Part shown: piece by piece, positions 1 to 8,014 of the stretch | Numbering within the stretch: the stretch's first letter is position 1 | How the letters are laid out: the number at the start of each line of letters is the position of its first letter | DNA from: Leisingera sp. S132 | GTDB lineage: Bacteria; Pseudomonadota; Alphaproteobacteria; Rhodobacterales; Rhodobacteraceae | Assembly (NCBI RefSeq): GCF_025144465.1 | Contig: NZ_CP083554.1 | Span: forward strand, 44,465 to 108,464 | DNA: 64,000 nt | Reading direction: 5' to 3' | Notes under the pieces: generated by a model | What the model saw: the letters and a program-made list of their open reading frames with translations, nothing else | Databases searched by the model: none | Told to the model about the DNA's origin: nothing | Translations under genes and position numbers: made by a program

Positions 1-44
1 ATTATCCATAAGCTGCTGCTTGAATTGCCAAGGAAGGCTTGAAA

Positions 45-860
45 ATGTCCCAGCCGCCGCGCCGCAAGGGCCGCCCGAAAAGCTTTGATTCCAACAGCCA
101 GCCGGCCACCATCCAGTCTCTGGACCGGGCACTTGATGTGCTGGACGCGCTCGCTGGCGCCAGCGGCATGACGCTGACGGAGCTTTCCTCCGCGCTCGAT
201 CAATCCGCAGCCACCATGTACCGGGTGCTGGCGACGCTGGAGGCGCGCCAGATTGTCGAAATGGAGCCCCAAAGCCAGACCTGGCACATCGGTGCGATGG
301 CGTTCCGGCTCGGTTCTGCTTTCCTGCGCCGCTCCAGCGTGATCGAGCGGGCACGGCCGGTTATGCGCGAATTGATGGAGGCCACCGGCGAGACATCGAA
401 CCTCGGCATCGAACGCGGCGGTGATGTGATGTTCGTGAGCCAGGTGGAGACCCATGAATCGATCCGCGCCTTCTTTCCCCCGGGCACCACGTCCCCGATG
501 CACGCCTCCGGCATCGGCAAGGCGCTGCTCAGCTGTTTCGGCGAGGATCAGCTGGCCCGTTTCCTGCGCGGGCGCAGGCTGGAGCAGTTCACGGAAAAAA
601 CCCTGACCTCCGCAGATGCTTTGCGCGCAGATCTGGCGCAGATCCGCAGCCGCGGCTGGTCGTTTGATGACGAAGAAAAGGCGCCGGGCATGCGCTGCGT
701 CGCGGCGCCGGTCTTTGGCATGCAGGGCGAGGTTCTGGCGGGGATCTCCATCTCTGGCCCCACTGCACGGATGCCCGACGGCGGCATCGACGGTATCGGC
801 GCCCTGGTCAAGGACGCCGCGCAGAAACTGTCGCAAGGGATGGGGGCGCCGGCAGCCTGA
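45..860 (+). CDS. IclR-family transcriptional regulator
   Basis: Probable DNA-binding regulator of 271 residues. An N-terminal winged helix-turn-helix (about residues 25-75, with the segment LTELSSALDQSAATMYRVLATLE) is followed by an IclR effector-binding domain with SVIERARPVMRELMEATGE, the SPMHASGIGKALL segment and GMRCVAAPVF. I start at ATG 45, not TTG 39, because AAGGAAGG lies seven bases before the ATG. From memory the whole sequence resembles BhcR, the regulator of the beta-hydroxyaspartate cycle; no bhc gene lies in the window, though its usual divergent target would lie left of base 1. The effector ligand cannot be read from the sequence. The gene is convergent with the GST fusion on its right. 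Confidence 0.9.
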   Translation: MSQPPRRKGRPKSFDSNSQPATIQSLDRALDVLDALAGASGMTLTELSSALDQSAATMYRVLATLEARQIVEMEPQSQTWHIGAMAFRLGSAFLRRSSVIERARPVMRELMEATGETSNLGIERGGDVMFVSQVETHESIRAFFPPGTTSPMHASGIGKALLSCFGEDQLARFLRGRRLEQFTEKTLTSADALRADLAQIRSRGWSFDDEEKAPGMRCVAAPVFGMQGEVLAGISISGPTARMPDGGIDGIGALVKDAAQKLSQGMGAPAA

Positions 861-872
861 CGCCCCCTGCCC

Positions 873-2036
873 CTAGAGCTGTATCGTCTCTGCAGCGCGG
901 TGCGGAGTGCCCTGACCGGTATCCAGGAACGCCTTCAGGCTTGAAACAAAGAAATGGTCCCAGCCGGCCTCGCAGATGCCGTAGCAAAGCAGGCTGGGCC
1001 GGAGGCCGTCATGCTCGAACCGGATGCGGCAGCCCAGCGGGTCCGGGCAGATCCGCCAGATCGCGCGGGTGCCGAGCCACTCTGTCTGGATCCCGCTGGG
1101 CTGCCCTTCGTGCAGATGCAGCGCCTCGACGCATTCCAGCTCGACAAGTTCGCCTGGGACAAGGCGTTTGGCTTCAAAGGTCCAGAAGGAGCGTCCCGGA
1201 GGGAAGGTGAATTTGGCGCGGTCGCCGGGTTGCAGAATGGGATTGTCCGGTTCCGTCCACCAATCTCCAAACCCTTGGGTTAGGGCCTTAAACGCCTGAT
1301 CTGGCGTGGCGGCGGCGGAAATGCTGCGCTTGTAGTTCCGAGCGTCAGGGCTGCTGGCCTGCTCGTTCCAGTGCGGCGGCAGGGTTTCGGCCATGCCGGG
1401 CAGCGCGTTCATCCGGTCCTTCCAGTCCGCCAGACGGGGATATTGATCGGGAGGGAAGCCGAACCCGAGCCTCTCCATCACCTCGTGGCGTGTTTCGACG
1501 GCCCTTTGGATCAGGCGGATTTCCGGAAACGCCACCGCGTCTGCGGCACTCGGCGCAGCTCCGGCCAAATACGGCCTGCCGTCAAGCAACCCTTCCAGCC
1601 AGCGGCACTCTTTGTGCAGGGTCTCTGCCGCGGTCTTCAGCGCTGCTTCTTCGGGGCTGCCGGGGGCCGGAGCGATGCGCTGCACCAGGACAGGCGCCAG
1701 CACATCATGGCAGGCATCGCGCAGATAGCTGCTGGCCTCCATCGTGATCTGCCAGATTTCCGCGGCTTCTTCCGGGGTTGCGCCAAACAGCGGACGCTCC
1801 GGATAGATTCGGTCGAGCCAGGCAAGAGCGGCGATGGAATCCCGGATAACGCAGCCGCCGGACTGGAGCACCGGAACCGTGCCGCGCGGGTTGAGCGACA
1901 GGAAGGGTTCCGACTTGTGCGCGCCATCAGATGCTGAGAGCACGTTCTGTTCCCAGTTCAGACCCTTGAGCGCCATTCCCACAAGAACCCGCCAGGCGCG
2001 AGGCGCGCCACTGATCGTGTGAATCGTGAGTGTCAT
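873..2036 (-). CDS. Glutathione S-transferase fused to an SRPBCC domain
   Basis: A 387-residue two-domain protein. Residues 1-80 form a thioredoxin-like GST N-terminal domain with the cis-proline segment NPRGTVPVL and the DSIAALAWL segment of glutathione-binding enzymes. Residues 90-220 match an all-helical GST C-terminal domain (YLAGAAPSAADAVAFPEI). Residues 235-380 look like an AHSA1/START-type SRPBCC domain (AAATPDQAFKALTQGFGDWWTE, and a closing GWDHFFVSSLKAFLDTG). The reading frame is continuous and AGGAGG stands just before the ATG, so the fusion appears real. A role in glutathione conjugation or detoxification is inferred; the substrate is unknown. It is divergent from an HxlR regulator, which probably controls it. 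Confidence 0.85.
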   Translation of the reverse strand: MTLTIHTISGAPRAWRVLVGMALKGLNWEQNVLSASDGAHKSEPFLSLNPRGTVPVLQSGGCVIRDSIAALAWLDRIYPERPLFGATPEEAAEIWQITMEASSYLRDACHDVLAPVLVQRIAPAPGSPEEAALKTAAETLHKECRWLEGLLDGRPYLAGAAPSAADAVAFPEIRLIQRAVETRHEVMERLGFGFPPDQYPRLADWKDRMNALPGMAETLPPHWNEQASSPDARNYKRSISAAATPDQAFKALTQGFGDWWTEPDNPILQPGDRAKFTFPPGRSFWTFEAKRLVPGELVELECVEALHLHEGQPSGIQTEWLGTRAIWRICPDPLGCRIRFEHDGLRPSLLCYGICEAGWDHFFVSSLKAFLDTGQGTPHRAAETIQL

Positions 2037-2213
2037 ACTGAACCTCCTTCATTTGTCTCAGAGGAGGATAATGGCTGTTAAATAATTGAAAAGTAGGCAG
2101 AAATTTCTTACTTAGTCAGGAAAACGATACTATTGCCCAGCTGCCTCCGGTAACGGGTTCCGGCTGAAGCGCATCCGCAACTCTGATTTTCCGCGAAACG
2201 TCTTGAATTCATG

Positions 2214-2234
2214 TTAGTATGATTTTTGTACTAA
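2214..2234. promoter_or_regulatory. Inverted repeat, probable HxlR operator
   Basis: TTAGTA and TACTAA flank nine bases just upstream of the HxlR start codon, in the 210-base gap between hxlR and the divergent GST fusion. HxlR/YodB-type regulators bind short inverted repeats of this size, often with GTAC-like half-sites, so autoregulation and control of the divergent gene are likely. The site is seen; binding is inferred. Confidence 0.5.
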
Positions 2235-2246
2235 GGAGTATTTGCG

Positions 2247-2615
2247 ATGAACGCCGGGCCGCCGGAAAATTTCCAGACCGCGCAAACTGGCGGGGCATTT
2301 GGCACGCGCTGCCCGATGCCGGAGATTGCCCAGCTCATTGGCGGCAAGTGGAAGCTGATTATTCTTCAGGTGCTGATCTTTCAGGGAACGAAACGGTTTG
2401 GCGAGCTGAAGCGGGAAGTGGACGGCATCACCCAGACTATGCTCACCAGCCAGCTGAGAGCGCTGGAGAAAGACGGCCTTGTCAGCCGGGAGATCTTCCC
2501 AGAGGTTCCGCCGAGGGTGGAATACACGGCGACCGCCAAGGCGCTGGCCCTGACAGATATGTTCCATGCAATGCATGCATGGTGGGTTCTTCACAACGAA
2601 GAACAGGCTAGCTGA
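2247..2615 (+). CDS. HxlR-family transcriptional regulator
   Basis: A 122-residue protein with the hallmarks of the HxlR family: CPMPEIAQLIGGKWKLIILQVL, then FGELKREVDGITQTMLTSQLRALEKDGLVSRE and YTATAKALAL. It carries the family's N-terminal cysteine (Cys22), which in related proteins such as YodB senses thiol-reactive electrophiles. It would act as a dimeric winged-helix repressor or activator. Divergent orientation to a GST-like gene fits a sensor of electrophiles regulating a detoxifying enzyme, which is inference. AAGGAG precedes the ATG. A 13-bp hairpin overlaps its stop codon. Confidence 0.9.
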   Translation: MNAGPPENFQTAQTGGAFGTRCPMPEIAQLIGGKWKLIILQVLIFQGTKRFGELKREVDGITQTMLTSQLRALEKDGLVSREIFPEVPPRVEYTATAKALALTDMFHAMHAWWVLHNEEQAS

Positions 2616-2634
2616 CCTCTCAGGTCAGCTAGCC
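2606..2634 (+). terminator. Hairpin at the end of hxlR
   Basis: A perfect 13-bp stem (GGCTAGCTGACCT and its complement) with a three-base loop overlaps the hxlR stop codon and lies before the convergent allE gene. There is no clear T-tract, so it may work as a bidirectional or Rho-aided terminator. Confidence 0.55.
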
Positions 2635-2672
2635 TTAGCGTCAGCCGGAACCGGCGGGTGCTCCCCTGCCCG

Positions 2673-3503
<831 letters not shown>

Positions 3504-3628
3504 CGGCTGCCTTTCCTGCTGAAGTGCTGCCCCATTGATACCCGCCTGCCCGGCGCAACCGAACTTATTTCCGTATCAAGAATACCTGAAGGATTATCTT
3601 GGTAATTTTGAAGGCAGGCTGGCCGGCA

Positions 3629-4714
3629 CTAGCCGCCGCTGCCAATATCCTCTGGCGCGATGGATACGGTTTTGACCACCGCATGGCAGTCCGCCCCCGG
3701 TTCCAGCCCAAGCGCCCGGGCTGAACGGCGGGTGATGCGCGCCAGCACCCGACCCGCAGGCGTCGTCAGCGAGACCATCGCGCCCGGTCCTGCGCCGGTG
3801 CGGATATGTTCGACCGTGCCCGGCAGGATATTGAGCGCTGACAGCCCTTCGGGGCGCTGGCGCGACAGGATCACCTCATGGGCCGAGATCCTGATCCGCA
3901 CCGGGCTGCCGGGCGCCTTGGCAATTTGCGGCAGGAATAGAGGCACGCCGCCTGCATCGAGTTCCGTCAGCCCGTCGCTGTGATGCCGGGCCACCCGCGC
4001 CTGCAGCAAGGCGCCTGCCGCGCGGACGCCTGCGGGCATCACCGCGGGATCGCCCAGAACCTCTGCTGCAGTGCCCTGCCGCTGCACCTTGCCGTCCTGC
4101 AGCACAACCACGGTTGTTGCCAGCCGGGCGACCTCGGCGGCGGAGTGGCTGACGTAGAGCATCGGAATGCCGATCTCGTCCCTCAGTCGCTCGAAATAGG
4201 GCAGGATCTCTGCTTTGCGGTCCTCATCCAGGGCCGACAGCGGTTCATCCGCCAGGATCATCCGCGGCGCAGACAGCAGCGCCCGGCCGATAGCGACCCG
4301 CTGTTTCTCGCCGCCAGACAAGTGCCCGGGACGCCGCTGCAGCAGCGGGCCAATGCCCAGCAGATCCACCACCCGGTCCAGGCCTTCGCGCTTGGCAGCC
4401 CGCGGCGCAAACCATTGTCCGAACAGCAGGTTCTGCTGCACTGTCAGATGCGGGAACAGCCGGCCCTCCTGAAACACATAGCCCATGCGGCGCTTGTGCG
4501 GCGGCAGCCATTGGCCAAGGGAGGTATCGCACAGCACCTCGCCCTCCAGCGCCACCCGGCCCTGATCCGGCCTGAGCAGCCCGGCCACCGCCTGGATCAC
4601 CGTCGTCTTGCCGGTGCCGGAGCGGCCGAACAGCACGGTAACGCCCGGCGGCGCCTCGAACTGCACGTCCAGACCGAACCCCGGCAGCGCATGTTGCAGC
4701 GACACGGTCAGCAT
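3629..4714 (-). CDS. modC: Molybdate ABC transporter, ATP-binding protein
   Basis: A 361-residue ATPase of the molybdate importer. It has a Walker A motif (GRSGTGKTT, about residues 30-38), the signature LSGGEKQRVAIGRALL, Walker B (MILADEPLSALDE), an H-loop (VSHS), and a C-terminal MOP/TOBE domain (about 290-355, SALNILPGTVEHI) that binds molybdate and regulates transport. The frame is open further upstream, but the start is set at 4714 because MLTVSLQHALPGFGLDVQF is the usual ModC beginning. Its ATG shares one base with the modB stop (TGATG), showing translational coupling. Confidence 0.95.
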   Translation of the reverse strand: MLTVSLQHALPGFGLDVQFEAPPGVTVLFGRSGTGKTTVIQAVAGLLRPDQGRVALEGEVLCDTSLGQWLPPHKRRMGYVFQEGRLFPHLTVQQNLLFGQWFAPRAAKREGLDRVVDLLGIGPLLQRRPGHLSGGEKQRVAIGRALLSAPRMILADEPLSALDEDRKAEILPYFERLRDEIGIPMLYVSHSAAEVARLATTVVVLQDGKVQRQGTAAEVLGDPAVMPAGVRAAGALLQARVARHHSDGLTELDAGGVPLFLPQIAKAPGSPVRIRISAHEVILSRQRPEGLSALNILPGTVEHIRTGAGPGAMVSLTTPAGRVLARITRRSARALGLEPGADCHAVVKTVSIAPEDIGSGG

Positions 4715-5418
4715 CAGCGCCCCCCGGTCCGGTCTGCGGCCCGGCGCGCCAGCAGTTCCGACAGAAGCAGCGCGGTCAGGGCGATTGCAATCGACACCAG
4801 CGTCAGCCGCAGCGCTGCGGTCTCGCCGCCCGGCACCTGCAGGAATGTATAGATCGCCGATGGCAGCGTCTGGGTCTGGCCGGGAATGCTGGAGACAAAG
4901 GTGATGGTGGCGCCGAATTCGCCCATCGCCTTCGCAAAGCCCAGAACCGCGCCGGCAATCACCCCGGGCAGGATCATCGGCAGGGTAATGGTGGCAAAAC
5001 ACATCAGGCGCGACGCGCCCAGGGTAGCGGCGGCCTGTTCCAGCCTGGGGTCCACTGCCTCAACCGACAGGCGGATCGCCCGCACCATCAGCGGAAAGGC
5101 CATGATGGCCGCAGCCAGCGCGGCCCCGGTCCAGCGGAAGGCAAAGACGATGCCGATCTGCTGCAATGCGCCGCCAACCGGTCCCTTGGTGCCGAACACC
5201 ATCAGCAGCAGGTATCCCGTCACCACCGGCGGCAGGATCAGCGGCAAATGAACCAGGCTGTTGACGATCTGCTTGCCGGGGAATTGCCATCGCGCCAGCG
5301 CGTAAGCCACAAAAACCGCCAGCGGCAGCGCCGCCAATGTTGCCCAGACAGAAACTCGCAGCGACAGCATCACCGCTTGCCACTCCTCCGGGCCCAGCCA
5401 TGCGGTTTCAGCACTCAC
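4714..5418 (-). CDS. modB: Molybdate ABC transporter, permease
   Basis: A 234-residue inner-membrane protein with about five or six hydrophobic segments. The cytoplasmic EAA loop that docks the ATPase is visible (EQAAATLGASRLMCFATITLPMILPG, about residues 128-153), as is the AKAMGEFGATI segment typical of ModB. It sits between modA (4-base overlap) and modC (1-base overlap), so the three genes form one operon. It should form the homodimeric channel through which ModA-delivered molybdate passes. Confidence 0.95.
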   Translation of the reverse strand: MSAETAWLGPEEWQAVMLSLRVSVWATLAALPLAVFVAYALARWQFPGKQIVNSLVHLPLILPPVVTGYLLLMVFGTKGPVGGALQQIGIVFAFRWTGAALAAAIMAFPLMVRAIRLSVEAVDPRLEQAAATLGASRLMCFATITLPMILPGVIAGAVLGFAKAMGEFGATITFVSSIPGQTQTLPSAIYTFLQVPGGETAALRLTLVSIAIALTALLLSELLARRAADRTGGR

Positions 5419-6218
5419 GGCCCCGGCACCCCAAATCCGTGCTGGAGGAAAATCTCTCTGGCTGGCTGGCTTTGCAAGTAGTCCAGAAAGGCCTTGGCTT
5501 CGGTCATGTTGCCATCCGCGACCACGGCAGCAGGGTAAAGGATCGGCGGGTGGCTGTCCGCCGGAAAGACGGCAATGACCGAGACGCGCGCCTCTGCACG
5601 GGCATCGGTGGCATAAACCACCCCGATCGGCGCTTCGCCGGAGGCGACCAGTGCCAGCGCCGCGCGCACATTGGCGGTTTGCGCCACTTTAGGGGCAAGG
5701 TCTGGCCACAGCCCCAATGCGGTCAGCGCGGCCTTGCCGTAGATGCCCGCAGGCACCGCATCCACCAGCGCCATGGCAAGGCGGCCCTCGCCCAGCAGCC
5801 CGGCCAAGTCTGCAGTCTCCAGATCCAGCTGAGGTGCCTTGGGCCCGTGCGCGATCAGAACCAGGCTGTTTGCCAGCAAGTCGCGGCGCGATGCTTCATC
5901 GATCAGGCCCTCGTGCTGCAGCACATCCATCCAGCCGGGATTGGCTGAGATGAACAGGTCCGCCGGTGCGCCCAGCTGGATCTGGCGGGCCAGCGCGGGG
6001 GAGCCTGCATAAGAGAGCGTGACGTTCCGGCCGGTGCCTGCCTGGTAGGATGCCGCTGCTTCATCCAACGCGGTTTTGGTGCTGGCGGCGGCAAAGACGG
6101 TGATCCCGGCCTGCAACTGACCAGCCAGGGCAAGCAGGAAAACCCCGGCAGCCGCAAGGCTCCGCCGGAATACCGGCGAAGCCAGGGGGTTCAAAAATGA
6201 AGCCAGGTTTGCGCTCAT
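5415..6218 (-). CDS. modA: Molybdate ABC transporter, periplasmic binding protein
   Basis: A 267-residue solute-binding protein. I start at ATG 6218 rather than the upstream in-frame codon at 6257, because it gives a better N-terminus. A hydrophobic signal segment (SLAAAGVFLLALAGQLQAG) precedes the mature start ITVFAAASTKTALDEAAASY, a typical ModA opening with the oxyanion-binding AAS-T residues. APADLFISANPGWMDVL and SGEAPIGVVYATDA are further family segments. No ModE box was recognised upstream, so regulation is not shown. It is the first gene of modABC. Confidence 0.93.
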   Translation of the reverse strand: MSANLASFLNPLASPVFRRSLAAAGVFLLALAGQLQAGITVFAAASTKTALDEAAASYQAGTGRNVTLSYAGSPALARQIQLGAPADLFISANPGWMDVLQHEGLIDEASRRDLLANSLVLIAHGPKAPQLDLETADLAGLLGEGRLAMALVDAVPAGIYGKAALTALGLWPDLAPKVAQTANVRAALALVASGEAPIGVVYATDARAEARVSVIAVFPADSHPPILYPAAVVADGNMTEAKAFLDYLQSQPAREIFLQHGFGVPGP

Positions 6219-6317
6219 GTCCCCTAAGGGACTACCTCCGCCGGCCGGAACGGGCAAACGGAAATTCTCGTCCGGTGTCAGCGGCTTTGCCGGCCGGGTG
6301 CCGGTCCAAGCTGCCGG

Positions 6318-6881
6318 TCAGAACAGATCGACGGCGCCAGCGCCAGCGGCCGCGGGTGCCGGGGCCGGTGCAGGGCGTGCCGCGGCGCGCAGCTCCATTT
6401 CGCCAAGCTTGCGGTCGTCCTTCACATGGGTTTGCTGGGCCGCGCCGGAACAGGCGTGAAAACGCACCCGGCGGGCCGAAGTGCCGCCAACGCTGGAAGA
6501 GATCACCGGGATGCCTTCGTCGCGCAGGAAGCGCTGCACGAAATCAGCATTTGAAGCGCCAATGTCCGACAGGTTCGCCGACATCTTGGCGCCGCCGAAC
6601 ACCTTGGCCTTGAGATTGGAGCGGATCGCGCCTTTCTTGAGAATCCCGTTGATCAGCAGCTCCATCGCATGGATGCCATAGCGGGCATTGGCCGCCCCGC
6701 CCTGACGGGCATTGGCAAGCAGGAAATGATTCATTCCACCCACACCATTTTCCGGATCGTAAATACAGGCAGCAATGCACGAACCAAGGACCGTGGAAAA
6801 CATGATCTTCGGATCCGTGCTTACCCGGTATTCCCCTTGCAGAACCGTAACGGATTTCGAATTGGCGAAAACAGTAGTCAA
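6318..6881 (-). CDS. cheD: Chemoreceptor glutamine deamidase CheD
   Basis: A 187-residue protein of the CheD family, which deamidates glutamines on chemoreceptors and in other bacteria also binds CheC. The catalytic cysteine is in the VLGSCIAACIYD segment (Cys35) and the histidine in GGMNHFLL (His52). An Ala/Pro-rich tail of about 25 residues follows the catalytic domain. The start is TTG with AGGAAGGA about seven bases upstream. It lies just downstream of cheB and a chemoreceptor in the leftward arm of the che cluster. Confidence 0.92.
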   Translation of the reverse strand: MTTVFANSKSVTVLQGEYRVSTDPKIMFSTVLGSCIAACIYDPENGVGGMNHFLLANARQGGAANARYGIHAMELLINGILKKGAIRSNLKAKVFGGAKMSANLSDIGASNADFVQRFLRDEGIPVISSSVGGTSARRVRFHACSGAAQQTHVKDDRKLGEMELRAAARPAPAPAPAAAGAGAVDLF

Positions 6882-6905
6882 AGTCAGGTCCTTCCTGCGG
6901 TTCGA

Positions 6906-7916
6906 TCAGACCTTGCTGGCCTGTAGTAGTGTATTGGCCATCCGGGTCAGAGGCACCTGCTGCTGGGCAGCTCCCATTTCCCAGGCCACCCGGGGCATGC
7001 CGTAGACCACCGAGGATTTCTCATCCTGGGCAAAGGTCTTGGCGCCGGCCTTGCGCAGCTCCAGGAGCCCCCTGGCCCCGTCCTGGCCCATGCCGGTCAG
7101 AATGGTGGCAACAACGTCCTTTCCATATGGCACGGCAGAGGTGAACAGAGCGTCAACAGAGGGCGTGTGGCCAGAAATATCCGGGCCTTCCTTCATCCGC
7201 AGGCGCAGCGGTTTGCGGCTGGTTATCCCCATGTGGCGGCGCTGGCCGGCAGCGATGTAGACATGGCCCGGTTCCAGAGTGATTCCGTCTTCGGCCGCGC
7301 GCACGCGGGCCGGGCAGATGCGGTCCAGCAAGGATACAAGGCCGGAACCGAAATTCTTGCCGGTGTGCTGCACGATCAGGGTCGGCGGACAGTCAAAAGG
7401 AAAGCCGACCAGAACATTGCGCAGCGCTTCCACACCGCCGGTCGAAGATCCGATCAGGATCAGCTTCTTGACGCTTCCCGCGGTGGCGGACGGGCGTGCC
7501 GGCGCTGCGCTTGCGGTGGCCCGGGCACTGCGGCGCGGCGCATTCAGCATCATGTCCAGATACTGGGCGAACTGGCTGGGGTGATCGGATTTCGTCAGTT
7601 CGAAAATACCCGCGCCAACATCCAGAAGCGGCGAGGATTTGCGGGCCGGTGTGGCGCCCTGGGTATCCATCACGGAAACCCAGCGGGTATCCATGGCAGA
7701 GAACAGCGCCATCATCATTTCAAATTCGGGCAGTTTGGTGAACCCGTCCTCGACAAAGGCAAAAACCGGCTGAGCGGCCTCTGCCTGATTGTAGGCCATC
7801 ATCAGGTTGTTGGCCAACAGCACTTTCATGCCTGGATAGGCGGACTCCATGTAACCCTGCAGCGTGCGGGCAAAGTTCCGGTCCGTGGTGATGATCAATA
7901 AGTTTCGCGAAGACAA
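6906..7916 (-). CDS. cheB: Chemotaxis methylesterase CheB with degenerate receiver
   Basis: A 336-residue protein. The C-terminal methylesterase (about residues 148-335) keeps the catalytic triad: Ser158 in GSSTGG, His184 in VQHTG and Asp279 in GMGQDGA. The N-terminal 120 residues look like a receiver fold, but the usual acidic DD pair near the start is reduced to one Asp (TTDRN), and the phospho-acceptor position appears to be Glu56 followed by Asp57 (FAFVEDGF). A conserved-looking Lys109 remains. It probably demethylates receptors, but classical phosphorylation control is doubtful. The start is TTG with GGGGA upstream. Confidence 0.88.
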   Translation of the reverse strand: MSSRNLLIITTDRNFARTLQGYMESAYPGMKVLLANNLMMAYNQAEAAQPVFAFVEDGFTKLPEFEMMMALFSAMDTRWVSVMDTQGATPARKSSPLLDVGAGIFELTKSDHPSQFAQYLDMMLNAPRRSARATASAAPARPSATAGSVKKLILIGSSTGGVEALRNVLVGFPFDCPPTLIVQHTGKNFGSGLVSLLDRICPARVRAAEDGITLEPGHVYIAAGQRRHMGITSRKPLRLRMKEGPDISGHTPSVDALFTSAVPYGKDVVATILTGMGQDGARGLLELRKAGAKTFAQDEKSSVVYGMPRVAWEMGAAQQQVPLTRMANTLLQASKV

Positions 7917-7978
7917 TGGGTTCCCCAGTCAATTTGCAGTGCCTGCAGGATTGCAGGCACAGGTTGCCATAGTCTGAA

Positions 7979-8002
7979 GGCGCCGCGGTTTTTTGCGGCG
8001 CC
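7979..8002 (-). terminator. Hairpin downstream of the chemoreceptor gene
   Basis: An 8-bp GC-rich stem (GGCGCCGC/GCGGCGCC) with an A/T loop lies 12 bases past the chemoreceptor stop. A second 8-bp stem (GTGCCTGC/GCAGGCAC) lies at 7939-7960 before cheB. Neither has a T-tract on the minus strand. They may separate receptor from cheB/cheD transcription. Confidence 0.45.
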
Positions 8003-8014
8003 TCCGGTGAGTTC

